From DASXMR01 sp036495525 (lineage in GTDB: Bacteria > Actinomycetota > Actinomycetes > Streptosporangiales > Streptosporangiaceae): DNA of 15,328 nucleotides. Position 1 is the stretch's first letter. Every line of letters starts with the position of its first letter. The DNA is taken from positions 1 to 15,328 of the forward strand of contig DASXMR010000069.1 in assembly GCA_036495525.1 (NCBI GenBank), in the 5' to 3' direction. Of this stretch, positions 1 to 7,309 are shown piece after piece. The notes beneath the pieces are model-generated. The model did not search any database, was not told the origin of the DNA, and saw only the letters and a program-made list of their open reading frames with translations. The translations under genes were made by a program, and so were the position numbers.

Positions 1-1
1 G

Positions 2-910
2 ATCGACGTGCGCAACCTGCGGAAGGCCTACGCGGCCACCGTGGCCGTGCAGGACATCTCCCTGTCCGTTCAGGAGGGCGAGATCTTCGGCATCATCGGC
101 CCGAACGGGGCCGGCAAGACCACGACGGTGGAGTGCATCGAAGGACTGCGCCGGGCCGACAGTGGCTCGATCACGGTGCTCGGCCTCGACCCCGCCACGG
201 ACCGGGCCGAGCTGACCCAGCGGGTCGGCGTGCAGTTGCAGGACAGTCAGCTGCCCGACCGGCTCCGCGTCGGCGAGGCACTCGAGCTGTTCAGCTCCTT
301 TTACCGGCAGCCGGCTGACTGGCGCGAGCTGATGGACTCGCTGGGGCTGGCAGACAAGGAGCAGGCCAGGTTCGGCAAGCTCTCCGGGGGCCAGAAGCAG
401 CGGCTGTCCATCGCGCTGGCCCTGCTCGGCAGGCCGCAGGTCGCCATCCTCGACGAGCTGACCACCGGGCTCGACCCGCAGGCGCGCCGTGACACCTGGG
501 CGCTGATCGAGAGCGTCCGCGAGCGTGGCGTCACGATCGTGCTGGTCACGCACTTCATGGAGGAGGCGGAGCGACTGTGTGACCGGGTGGCTGTCATCGA
601 CTCAGGCCGGGTCGTGGTGACCGACACCCCGGCGGCGCTCACCGCCGGGCTGAACGTCGAGCAGCACATCAGGTTCCGCGCGTCGGTGCCGTTCGACGAC
701 GCGCTGCTGACCAGCCTGCCGGAGGTCACGAGCCTGGTCCGCAGGGGCGAGCAGGTGCACGTGACCGGCACGGGCAACGCGGTCGGCGCCGTCACCGCGG
801 TGCTCGCCAGGCGCGGCATCGTGGCCGAGCAGCTCCGGGTCGAGCAGGCCAGCCTGGAGGACGCCTTTGTGGCATTGACCAGCCAGGCAGCCGCGCGGCC
901 GGAGAGCTAG
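2..910 (+). CDS. ABC transporter ATP-binding protein (DrrA-like exporter ATPase), 5' end cut by window
   Basis: This is the cytoplasmic ATPase of an ABC-2 type exporter and should power the permease encoded directly downstream. Numbering from the GTG at position 8, Walker A (GPNGAGKTT) is at residues 31-39, a Q-loop glutamine near 79, the signature LSGGQKQR at 125-132, Walker B AILDE ending in catalytic Glu150, the D-loop TGLDP, and the H-loop His182. The remaining ~90 residues form the C-terminal extension seen in drug-exporter ATPases. The frame is open to the window edge and the residues before the GTG (I-D) continue the usual N-terminal beta strand, so the true start probably lies upstream. 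Oddity: Walker B is followed by LDELTTGLDP, with Leu where most relatives have Pro. The gene ends 43 bases before the permease and heads an operon with a two-component system. The substrate cannot be read from sequence; antibiotic, lipid or peptide export is the family norm. Confidence 0.93.
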   Translation: MDVRNLRKAYAATVAVQDISLSVQEGEIFGIIGPNGAGKTTTVECIEGLRRADSGSITVLGLDPATDRAELTQRVGVQLQDSQLPDRLRVGEALELFSSFYRQPADWRELMDSLGLADKEQARFGKLSGGQKQRLSIALALLGRPQVAILDELTTGLDPQARRDTWALIESVRERGVTIVLVTHFMEEAERLCDRVAVIDSGRVVVTDTPAALTAGLNVEQHIRFRASVPFDDALLTSLPEVTSLVRRGEQVHVTGTGNAVGAVTAVLARRGIVAEQLRVEQASLEDAFVALTSQAAARPES

Positions 911-953
911 CCGCTGCCGTCGCAAGCTCACGACGAACTGGAGAGATAGCACC

Positions 954-1745
954 ATGTCGAGTACCACGCACGCCAGGCCGGCCGCCGTGGCGCAGCCGGG
1001 CAGCAGGGCGCTGCTCCTGCTCACCCGCACCGAGGCCGCGCTGTACATCAGGGAGCGGGCCGGGGTGTTCTGGGGCCTCGCCTTCCCCGTCCTGCTGCTG
1101 ATCATCTTCGGCAGCATCCCCGGCTTCTGCTCCTCAGTAAGCCCCTCGCTGCCGCACCTCAGCGTGCTGGCCGCCTACGTGCCGATCCTCATCGCGTTCA
1201 CCATGGCCATCCAGGCGGTCAACGCCATGCCGCCGGTGCTGGCCGGCTACCGGGAGAAGGGCTACCTGCGCCGGCTCGCCACCACGCCGGTCGGCCCAGC
1301 CAGGGTGCTGCTCGCGCAGTTCCTCGTCACGATCACGGTGATACTGACCGCGCTGATCCTGCTGCTCGCTATCTCCCGGCTGGCCTACAGCGTGCCGCTA
1401 CCGCGGCAGGCGGGCGGGTACATCCTCGCGGTGCTGCTCACCGCCGCGGCGCTGCTGGCCATCGGCCTCTTCGTCGCCGCGCTCGCCAGCACCGGCCGGG
1501 CAGCGAACGCACTGGGGGCCGTGCTCTTCTTCCCCATGATGTTCTTCGCCGGGCTTTGGCTGCCGATGGCTGCCATGCCAGCCGTGCTGCGGCATATCGC
1601 CTACGCGACCCCGCTCGGGGCTGGCGTCCAGGCACTCCAGGACGCCACGCTCGGGCACTTCCCGCACCCGCTGCAGCTGCTGGTGCTGGCCGCTTACGCG
1701 CTGGTCTTCGGCGTGGCCGCGGCTAGATTGTTCCAGTGGGAGTAG
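954..1745 (+). CDS. ABC-2 type transporter permease (DrrB-like)
   Basis: This 263-residue integral membrane protein is the channel partner of the preceding ATPase. I see six hydrophobic segments at about residues 38-58, 70-92, 120-144, 155-178, 188-210 and 240-258. That matches the six-TM layout and the usual 250-280 residue length of ABC-2 permeases. Between TM2 and TM3 the stretch PPVLAGYREKGYLRRLATTPVGPARVLLAQ is the conserved cytoplasmic loop of the family (GTLRRLATTPV-like) that contacts the ATPase. The ATG is preceded by GGAGAG at 940-945 with an 8-base spacer, which fixes the start. The gene lies 43 bases after the ATPase and 16 bases before the histidine kinase, so co-transcription is very likely. 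The substrate is unknown. Confidence 0.92.
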   Translation: MSSTTHARPAAVAQPGSRALLLLTRTEAALYIRERAGVFWGLAFPVLLLIIFGSIPGFCSSVSPSLPHLSVLAAYVPILIAFTMAIQAVNAMPPVLAGYREKGYLRRLATTPVGPARVLLAQFLVTITVILTALILLLAISRLAYSVPLPRQAGGYILAVLLTAAALLAIGLFVAALASTGRAANALGAVLFFPMMFFAGLWLPMAAMPAVLRHIAYATPLGAGVQALQDATLGHFPHPLQLLVLAAYALVFGVAAARLFQWE

Positions 1746-1761
1746 GCGTGCGGCAGAAAGG

Positions 1762-3321
1762 ATGGTCAGGCCGGCGATGACCTCGGACCAGGGCATGACC
1801 GGCGGCGACGGCACCGGATCGGCGGGCGGCTGGCGGCCAGCTGGACGGCTGATGCGCGTCGGCCTCGCACGGCGATCCGAGGCGGCCGGCGGGCGCGTTC
1901 CGGCTGGCGTCCGGCCGGGCTCGCCGGACCGGGAGGCCCGGCTGGCAGCCTGGGAGAAGCGCGAAGCCCCGATGATCGCCGTGCTGCCCTACCTGATGCT
2001 GACGCTCACCTTCGCGGTGACCGCCTTTATCAAGGCCGGCCAGCCAGGCTCACTGCTGATCGACCTGGCTCTGTGCGCGAGCGCCGCCGGGTGGATGCTC
2101 TGGATGTTCACCCTCCACCCCGAGTGGCGGGAGAACACCGCGGTGATGGCGGTCTTCTTCGTCGGGCTCGAGATCCTCGCCACGGTGCTGATCGTGCGCG
2201 ACCCGTGGTTCGGCTTCTTTACGTTCACCGGCTACTTCTACGTGTTCGTGCTCCCGGTCGGGCTGTGGCGCCAGCTCGGCGTCTTCTGGATCGCGCTGCT
2301 CACCGGCACCTCGCAATCCGGCGGATTCCCCGGTCAGCACACCTCCGACGGCCTGATGATCTGGCTGATCGTCGTCGGCGTGAACGTCGCCATCGCCTCG
2401 GCGTTCACCTGGTTCGGCTGGGTCAGCTCGGAACAGAACGACCTGCGCAAGCAGGCTGTCGCCGAGCTGAGCGAGGCCAACAGCAAGCTGGAGCAGACCC
2501 TGGCCGAGAACGCCGGGCTGCACCAGCAGCTTGTCACCCAGGCACGCGAGGCCGGCATCCTGGACGAGCGGCAGCGGATGGCCAGGGAGATCCACGACAC
2601 CATGGCCCAGGGGCTGACCGGGATCATCGCCCAGCTCCAGGCCGCCGAGCAGGCGGGTCGCGAGGAGGACCGGAAGCGCCGCATGCAGGCCGCGATCACG
2701 CTGGCGCGCGAGAGCCTGTCCGAGGCCAGGCGGTCGGTGCACGAGCTGCGGCCGGAGCCGCTGGAGACGGCCAGGCTCGGCGACGCGCTGGCGGAGGTCA
2801 CCGGCCGCTGGACGCAGCTGCACGGCGTGCCGGTCACCCTGTCCTCCACCGGCCGGGTCCGGCCGCTGCCGCCGGAAACCGAGGTCACGCTGCTACGCGC
2901 CGCGCAGGAGGCGCTGGCCAACGTCGCCAGGCACGCGAGCGCGCAGGCCGTCTGGCTGACCCTGTCGTACATCGACGACGAGGTGGTGCTCGACGTCCGG
3001 GACGACGGGGTCGGGTTCGACCCGTCCGCGCTGGCCAGGGCGGCGACCGCTAAGGGCGGCGGATTCGGCCTGACCGCGATGCGGCAGCGGGTCGAGGCGC
3101 TCTCCGGCACGCTCGAGATCGAGTCGGAGCCCGGCTCGGGCACTGCCGTGTCGGTGTGCCTGCCCGTTCAGTTCGACCAGCCGGCCCGGCCGGCTCTGCC
3201 TGCCGATCGGCCGGAGTCCGCGCCAGCTGAGCTACCGACCCAGCCAGCCGCGGCCGCTGAGCCAGCCACGGCGGCCCGGCCAAGCCTCCTCGCTACCGGG
3301 CCGGCCCGGGCACGTCTATGA
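1762..3321 (+). CDS. Membrane sensor histidine kinase, HisKA_3 (DesK/LiaS/NarL-partner) class
   Basis: This kinase senses a signal at or in the membrane and phosphorylates the response regulator that follows. Residues 1-70 are polar and low complexity. About six hydrophobic segments follow between 72 and 220, then a coiled-coil-like linker (about 225-262). The HisKA_3 dimerisation domain contains DERQRMAREIHDT with phospho-acceptor His278. The HATPase domain shows N-box Asn387, the G1 box DDGVGFD (414-420) and the GGGFGLTAMRQR G2 box (432-443). After about residue 470 comes an unusual ~50-residue Pro/Ala-rich tail. Three in-frame ATGs exist (1762, 1777, 1795). GAAAGG abuts the first with no spacer, while an AGG sits 6 bases before 1777, so 1777 is a real alternative. 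The stop codon overlaps the regulator start as ATGA. Location after an exporter suggests control of export by its substrate or by envelope stress. Confidence 0.93.
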   Translation: MVRPAMTSDQGMTGGDGTGSAGGWRPAGRLMRVGLARRSEAAGGRVPAGVRPGSPDREARLAAWEKREAPMIAVLPYLMLTLTFAVTAFIKAGQPGSLLIDLALCASAAGWMLWMFTLHPEWRENTAVMAVFFVGLEILATVLIVRDPWFGFFTFTGYFYVFVLPVGLWRQLGVFWIALLTGTSQSGGFPGQHTSDGLMIWLIVVGVNVAIASAFTWFGWVSSEQNDLRKQAVAELSEANSKLEQTLAENAGLHQQLVTQAREAGILDERQRMAREIHDTMAQGLTGIIAQLQAAEQAGREEDRKRRMQAAITLARESLSEARRSVHELRPEPLETARLGDALAEVTGRWTQLHGVPVTLSSTGRVRPLPPETEVTLLRAAQEALANVARHASAQAVWLTLSYIDDEVVLDVRDDGVGFDPSALARAATAKGGGFGLTAMRQRVEALSGTLEIESEPGSGTAVSVCLPVQFDQPARPALPADRPESAPAELPTQPAAAAEPATAARPSLLATGPARARL

Positions 3322-3998
3322 CCGGCCGGACGCCGCCCGCCAGCGACCACCAGGCTGGCCGGCCGATCCGCGTGCTGATCGCCGACGATCACCCGGTGGT
3401 CAGGGACGGGCTGAGCGGGCTGTTTACCGCCGACCCGGAGTTCGAGGTGCTTGGCGGTGCCGCTGACGGTGATGAGGCGGTTCGCCTCGGCAGGGCGCTG
3501 CAGCCAGACGTCATCCTGATGGACCTGCGGATGCCGCGAATGGACGGGGTGACCGCGATCACGGAGCTGGCCAGGGCCGGGGTCAGCGCGCGGGTGCTCG
3601 TGCTCACGACCTACGACACCGACAGCCACGTGCTGCCGGCGATCGAGGCGGGCGCTACCGGCTACCTGCTGAAGGACGCGCCGCGGGAAGAACTGCTGCG
3701 CGCCGTGCGGGCCGCCGCGCGCGGCGAGGCGGTGCTGTCCCCGACGGTGGCGACCCGGCTGATGGGCCGAATGCGGGCGCCGGAAGCAGAGCCACTGAGC
3801 CAGCGGGAGCTCGACGTGCTCCGGCTGGTCGCCGCGGGCACCACCAACCGGGAGTCGGCGGCGCGCCTGTTCATCAGCGAGGCAACGGTCAAGACGCACC
3901 TGGCGCACATCTACGCCAAGCTGGGCGTCGGTGACCGGGCCGCGGCGGTGGCCGTGGCGTTCAGCCGCGGGCTGCTGACACCAGGCGACGGCGGTTAG
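3318..3998 (+). CDS. Response regulator, NarL/LuxR (LiaR-like) family
   Basis: This 226-residue DNA-binding regulator is the partner of the upstream kinase. The receiver domain (about residues 16-135) has the acidic pair Asp23-Asp24, phospho-acceptor Asp69 in VILMDLRMP, Thr97 and Lys119, so all the switch residues are present. A LuxR-type helix-turn-helix spans about 160-222 (LSQRELDVLRLVAAG, then SEATVKTHLAHIYAKLGV). The ATG overlaps the kinase stop by 4 bases (ATGA), which implies translational coupling. No strong Shine-Dalgarno is visible, as expected for a coupled start. The likely target is the operon's own promoter upstream of the window; the promoter of the secreted DUF1996 gene is another possibility (inference). 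The gene ends 18 bases from the stop of the convergent DUF1996 gene. Confidence 0.95.
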   Translation: MTGRTPPASDHQAGRPIRVLIADDHPVVRDGLSGLFTADPEFEVLGGAADGDEAVRLGRALQPDVILMDLRMPRMDGVTAITELARAGVSARVLVLTTYDTDSHVLPAIEAGATGYLLKDAPREELLRAVRAAARGEAVLSPTVATRLMGRMRAPEAEPLSQRELDVLRLVAAGTTNRESAARLFISEATVKTHLAHIYAKLGVGDRAAAVAVAFSRGLLTPGDGG

Positions 3999-4016
3999 CA
4001 CCCGCCATGGCAGGCG

Positions 4017-5243
4017 CTACTGGCCGGGCGGTGGCGGGAAGGCAGGCCGGCCCTTGCGCGTGGACGGCACGAAGCCGCACGTGTTCGCCTGGTCCAGGCA
4101 GTAGTAGGTGAGGCTGTTGAGGGTCCCGGTGTTCGGATCCGGGCCGAGCGCCTTGCCTTGCTGCCAGGTCTGCCAGTAATCCGCCTGCTCGGTGTACCAA
4201 GGCCCCGGTGCGCCCTTGGTCTGCGTCGCGGAAAGCTGGAACGCGAGCGAAGCCGGCGCGTTCGGCTGGCTGCTGCACGTCTCGGCGAGATGCGCCGCCT
4301 GCAGGCAGCTCGACGGCAGGACCGGCTTGCTGCCCGCGACGTGCCACAGGTTCAGGTAGTGGATGCGCATCGACACCTTGGGGATGCGCTGGTCGAATTT
4401 CCCGCGGCACGGCGCATAGGTGAGGTCATTGCTGACCGGCATGTGCAGCGAGGGATCGAAGTAGGCCGGCACCTTCGCCTCGCCGTTCGGGCCAGGTCCG
4501 TTGGGAGACGGGAAGGACCTGCGCCCGTCGAAGCAGGAGGGGAAGTTGATGATCTCGACCAGGCCTTCTGAATGCAGGCGCGGGTCGTGCTGGTATGGCG
4601 CGCAGTCGTAGGGCCAGACCGACTCGGGCGACTGTACCTGGATCGTCTTGCCGCTTGGCTGCCGCACCGTATTGGCACCGCAGTCCCACTCGACCACCTT
4701 GTCATTCTTGGGCGGGGAGGTGGCGTCCGGCGTGCCGGCGACCATGACGAGACCCGGCGGCAGTTGCCTGGTGGCTGATCCGGCGCCGGTCAGGTAGTAG
4801 GCGCGGATATAGATGGTGCTGGCCGGGCTAGTGCCGCAGGAATAGTTCCCGCTGCCGTTGGCCAGCTTCCGGCAGCCGGGCAGGTACGGCTTGCCGTTCA
4901 GGAAGCTCTCGGGCGCCCAGTACGCGGCGGTGTCCTTGCCGTCCTGGCAGGTGGTGTGCGCCGGGTGGCTCGGCGACCCGTGCAGCTGCGCGAACGTGCT
5001 GCCCGGCGTCAGCCCGGCGGTGCCGCTGTGGTTGCCGAAGAACATATGCACGTGCGGGGCCGCGCCGCGGGGATTCATGATCGGGTCGACCGCCTGCACT
5101 TCGCCGGTCATCAGGCACCGGACGATGAACTCGCCATTGGTCCGGACAGCCGTGCTGGCGTTGCCTGGCGTCCCGGCCAGGCCGGCGAGGCTGGCGAATG
5201 TCACCGCGGCTACCGCGCAGACGATGGCGATCACTTTGCGCAT
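4017..5243 (-). CDS. Secreted DUF1996 domain protein, cysteine-rich
   Basis: This 408-residue exported protein has a typical signal peptide: MRK, a hydrophobic core to about residue 24, and probable cleavage near residues 29-32. The DUF1996 hallmarks follow. GEFIVRC (37-43) leads into DPIMNPRG and HVHMFFGN (64-71), AYWAPESFLNG (107-117) matches the family's conserved Trp-Pro block, and SVWPYDCAPYQHD plus EIINFPSCFDG lie further on. The predicted mature part holds 12 cysteines (43, 99, 124, 136, 188, 214, 237, 279, 313, 323, 382, 389). That even number in an exported protein suggests several disulfides. DUF1996 occurs in fungi and actinomycetes and has no established biochemical activity that I know of, so I assign none. 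The start is supported by GGAGG (complement of 5249-5253) 5 bases upstream. The gene has its own upstream region carrying a spaced repeat array, which suggests dedicated regulation. Confidence 0.9.
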   Translation of the reverse strand: MRKVIAIVCAVAAVTFASLAGLAGTPGNASTAVRTNGEFIVRCLMTGEVQAVDPIMNPRGAAPHVHMFFGNHSGTAGLTPGSTFAQLHGSPSHPAHTTCQDGKDTAAYWAPESFLNGKPYLPGCRKLANGSGNYSCGTSPASTIYIRAYYLTGAGSATRQLPPGLVMVAGTPDATSPPKNDKVVEWDCGANTVRQPSGKTIQVQSPESVWPYDCAPYQHDPRLHSEGLVEIINFPSCFDGRRSFPSPNGPGPNGEAKVPAYFDPSLHMPVSNDLTYAPCRGKFDQRIPKVSMRIHYLNLWHVAGSKPVLPSSCLQAAHLAETCSSQPNAPASLAFQLSATQTKGAPGPWYTEQADYWQTWQQGKALGPDPNTGTLNSLTYYCLDQANTCGFVPSTRKGRPAFPPPPGQ

Positions 5244-5248
5244 CCGGT

Positions 5249-5253
5249 CCTCC
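5249..5253 (-). promoter_or_regulatory. Ribosome binding site of the DUF1996 gene
   Basis: On the minus strand this reads GGAGG with a 5-base spacer to the ATG at 5243. It is a near-perfect Shine-Dalgarno and decides the start of the secreted protein, placing the signal peptide exactly at the N-terminus. Confidence 0.75.
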
Positions 5254-5295
5254 GCGGTAGCCGTTTCCGGTGCCGATCAGCGGCAATGGTACGCC

Positions 5296-5382
5296 GCTGA
5301 CACCGCGCTGCTTCCGATGTCAGCCGCGCTGCCCACGGTGTTAACCGCGGCTTCCCTGACTGTTAGCCGGGCGGCCCCGCGG
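5296..5382. repeat. Operator-like array of 21-22 bp spaced repeats upstream of the DUF1996 gene
   Basis: Three direct copies of TGTYARCCG occur at 5318-5326 (TGTCAGCCG), 5339-5347 (TGTTAACCG) and 5361-5369 (TGTTAGCCG), spaced 21 and 22 bases. A fourth half-site, GCTGACA (5296-5302), is the exact inverse of TGTCAGC at 5318-5324. The flanks also repeat in part: CCGCGCTGC occurs at 5303-5311 and again at 5324-5332. Spacing of two helical turns puts every copy on the same DNA face, as expected for cooperative binding of a dimeric regulator. The array lies about 53-126 bases upstream of the DUF1996 start on the minus strand. On that strand the core reads CGGYTRACA. The binding protein is unknown. 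Confidence 0.5.
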
Positions 5383-5404
5383 CGTCGCGCAGCTGATGCG
5401 GATC

Positions 5405-5441
5405 GCCGCGGCGCCGTGTGTGGATCCCGTGGCGCCGCGGC
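5405..5441 (-). terminator. GC-rich hairpin at the stop codon of the aldo/keto reductase gene
   Basis: GCCGCGGCGCC (5405-5415) and GGCGCCGCGGC (5431-5441) form a perfect 11-bp stem with a 15-base loop. On the minus strand the stem begins at the last base of the aldo/keto reductase stop codon. There is no T-tract, which is common for actinobacterial terminators. It probably ends the aminotransferase/aldo-keto reductase transcript before the separate DUF1996 promoter region. The position directly after a minus-strand stop supports this role, but in DNA this GC-rich some chance pairing is expected. Confidence 0.5.
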
Positions 5442-6253
5442 TACCGGCGGCGGCTCAGCGCGTCGATGCTCGCGGTCTCGGCCGGGTCGAGCGCGAAGCC
5501 GAGCAGGTCCAGGTTGGCCGCCATCCTGGCCGGGTCGGAGGACTTGGGGATGACAGTGATCTGGTGCTCCAGGTGCCAGCGCAGCACGACCTGCGGGACG
5601 GTGGCCTCATGCGCGGCTGCGATGCCGGTCAGCACCGGGTCGCGCAGGTTGGTGTCCTTGAGCGGGCTGTAGCCCTCAAGCGCGACGCCGCGCTCCCGGT
5701 GGCCGGCCAGCACGCGGGCGTCGAACCGGCGGGGGTTCCAGTGCACCTGGTTCACCGCCGGCGCCTCGCCGGTTGCCTTGATCAGGTCGTCGATCTGCGC
5801 CAGCGAGTAGTTGCTGACGCCGACCGCCCTGGCCAGGCCGCGGTCCCTGGCGTCCAGCAGGTCAGCCCAGACCTGCCGGCTGACCTGGCCGCGGCGCGGC
5901 GGCCAGTGCACCAGCCAGAGGTCGAGGTAGCTGGTGCCGAGCGCGCGCAGGGACGCGCGCAGCAGGTCAGCTGCCCGGCCGGCGTCGGCGGCGCGCAGCT
6001 TGGTGGTAACGAAGACCGCGCTGCGGTCCAGGCCGCTGTCGCGCAGCGCGTCGCCGACCTCGCGCTCGTTGGCGTACATCGTCGCGGTGTCCACGTGCCG
6101 GTAGCCGGCTGCCAGCGCGGCGGTCACTGCCGCGTGCGCCTGGTGGCCGCGCATCGGCCAGGTGCCGAAGCCGACCATGGGCATCTGAACGCCGCCGGGC
6201 AGGCTCACTGCCGGGATCTGGCTGGCTTGGCTCATGGGGCCATTGTCCGCCAT
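5441..6253 (-). CDS. Aldo/keto reductase (AKR5-like 2,5-diketo-gluconate reductase type)
   Basis: This is a soluble NADPH-dependent reductase of carbonyl groups, 270 residues long, typical for bacterial AKRs of the YafB/DkgB type. The catalytic tetrad is complete: Asp55, Tyr60 (in the block DTATMYANEREVG), Lys85 and His116 (LVHWP). Other family blocks are GFGTWPM (28-34), GVSNY (145-149), VNQVHWNP (167-174) and the NADPH-binding loop VIPKSSDPARMAANL near 234-248. Two starts are possible, ATG at 6253 and ATG at 6235 (residue 7). Neither has a clear Shine-Dalgarno, and the conserved domain begins after both. The gene lies 47 bases after the aminotransferase on the same strand, so they are probably co-transcribed. 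The physiological substrate is not readable; a product of the neighbouring aminotransferase, such as a keto acid or aldehyde, is only a guess. Confidence 0.93.
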   Translation of the reverse strand: MADNGPMSQASQIPAVSLPGGVQMPMVGFGTWPMRGHQAHAAVTAALAAGYRHVDTATMYANEREVGDALRDSGLDRSAVFVTTKLRAADAGRAADLLRASLRALGTSYLDLWLVHWPPRRGQVSRQVWADLLDARDRGLARAVGVSNYSLAQIDDLIKATGEAPAVNQVHWNPRRFDARVLAGHRERGVALEGYSPLKDTNLRDPVLTGIAAAHEATVPQVVLRWHLEHQITVIPKSSDPARMAANLDLLGFALDPAETASIDALSRRR

Positions 6254-6300
6254 CCGGGCCGGCCGGTCACGGGTGCAGCCGCGCGTCCGGCCGGACCCGG

Positions 6301-7200
6301 TCAGGTGACCAGTGTGCCGGTGCGCGCGGTGAGGTCGGCCAGCAGCGAGGTGAGCTGCCTGGTCGCCGGCCCCGGCGCGGCGGGGCCGATCGGCCGGCCG
6401 TCGAGCCTGACCACCGGCGCGATCCCGCCCATCGTGCCGGTCACGAAGACCTCGTCGGCCGCGTACAGCTGGGTCAGCGAGTAGTCACCCGGCTGGCAGC
6501 TGATCCCGGCTGCCGCCGCGAGCTCGAGCACCGCGCCCCTGGTGATGCCCTCCGGGCAGGCCGCTGCTGTCGGCGTGCCGAGCTGGCCGCCGGTGACCAG
6601 GAACACGTTGGTCGCGTTGGTCTCGGCTACGAAGCCGCGGCTGTCCAGCATCAGCGCGTCGTCGGCGCCGGCGACGTTCGCCTCGATCTTCGCGAGGATC
6701 GACGTCAGCAGGTTGTTGTGGTGGACCTTGGGGTCCAGGCTGTCCGGCGCGGCCCGGCGCACGCTGGAGGTGATCAGCGTGATCCCGCCGGTGTCGTACA
6801 CGGGGGCCTTGTGCTCGGCCAGCACGATCAGGGTCGGGCCGGACTGGTTCAGCCGCGGGTCCATCCCGCTGGTGATCTTGACGCCGCGGGTCAGGGTCAG
6901 CCTGATGTGCACCCCGTCCGTCATGCCGTTGGCTGCCAGCGTGCGCTGGATCTCGGCCTTGATCTCGGCGTCCGACGGCACCGACTCGAACGCGAGCGCC
7001 TTGGCCGAGTGCCGCAGCCGGGCCAGGTGCTCGTCCAGCCGGAAAATCCGGCCCGAGTAGAGCCGCAGGCCCTCCCAGACAGCGTCGCCGCCCTGCACGA
7101 CCGAGTCGAACGGGCTGACCGCCGCCCGGTCCCGGTGGCTCAGCCGGCCGCCGACGCTGACGATCAGGTTCCGGTTGCGCTCGTCGAACTTCTGCAGCAT
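6301..7200 (-). CDS. Class IV (fold type IV) PLP-dependent aminotransferase, BCAT-like
   Basis: This 299-residue PLP enzyme has the BCAT/D-amino-acid transaminase fold. The probable Schiff-base lysine is Lys158 (SLDPKVHHNNLL), followed by LAKIEAN and the conserved Glu193 in AETNATNVF. Other family blocks are FDSVVQGGDAVWEGLR (31-46), LTLTRG (101-106), PEGITRG (216-222) and ADEVFVTGTMGGIAPV (248-263). The match I recall is closest to the aminotransferase half of plant 'branched-chain-amino-acid aminotransferase-like' proteins rather than to IlvE. I set the start at ATG 7200 because GGAGAGGA (complement of 7206-7213) lies 5 bases upstream and the family N-terminus begins there. The frame remains open further upstream to 7347, but that part is low-complexity and crosses the preceding hairpin. 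The amino donor is unknown. Its likely partner is the sulfotransferase-like gene at 10523-11299. Confidence 0.92.
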   Translation of the reverse strand: MLQKFDERNRNLIVSVGGRLSHRDRAAVSPFDSVVQGGDAVWEGLRLYSGRIFRLDEHLARLRHSAKALAFESVPSDAEIKAEIQRTLAANGMTDGVHIRLTLTRGVKITSGMDPRLNQSGPTLIVLAEHKAPVYDTGGITLITSSVRRAAPDSLDPKVHHNNLLTSILAKIEANVAGADDALMLDSRGFVAETNATNVFLVTGGQLGTPTAAACPEGITRGAVLELAAAAGISCQPGDYSLTQLYAADEVFVTGTMGGIAPVVRLDGRPIGPAAPGPATRQLTSLLADLTARTGTLVT

Positions 7201-7309
7201 CGGCGTCCTCTCCGCGAGCGGTTGTCGCGCTCCCGGGCCACATCCTGCCACCAGCGGGCCGGCGCAGCCGCGCCGCTGACCACCAGGCCTGCCCGGTTGG
7301 CGGCACGAT

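Noticed and set aside
2073..3053. 326-codon open frame overlapping the histidine kinase
   Set aside because: Arg/Ala/Gly-rich frame-shifted shadow; the kinase frame holds all conserved boxes.
3990..4006. Hairpin GGCGGT/ACCCGCC between the convergent response regulator and DUF1996 genes
   Set aside because: The stem needs a bulge, is only about 6 bp and includes the regulator's own stop codon; too weak to call a terminator.
5318..5369. PhoP (PHO box) operator reading of the DUF1996 upstream repeats
   Set aside because: The cores do not match GTTCACC and there are no clear copies at the intermediate 11-bp positions, so I kept it only as a possibility.
5396..6484. 362-codon open frame on the plus strand opposite the aldo/keto reductase
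   Set aside because: No recognisable motif, and it covers both the reductase and the end of the aminotransferase, which are well supported on the minus strand.
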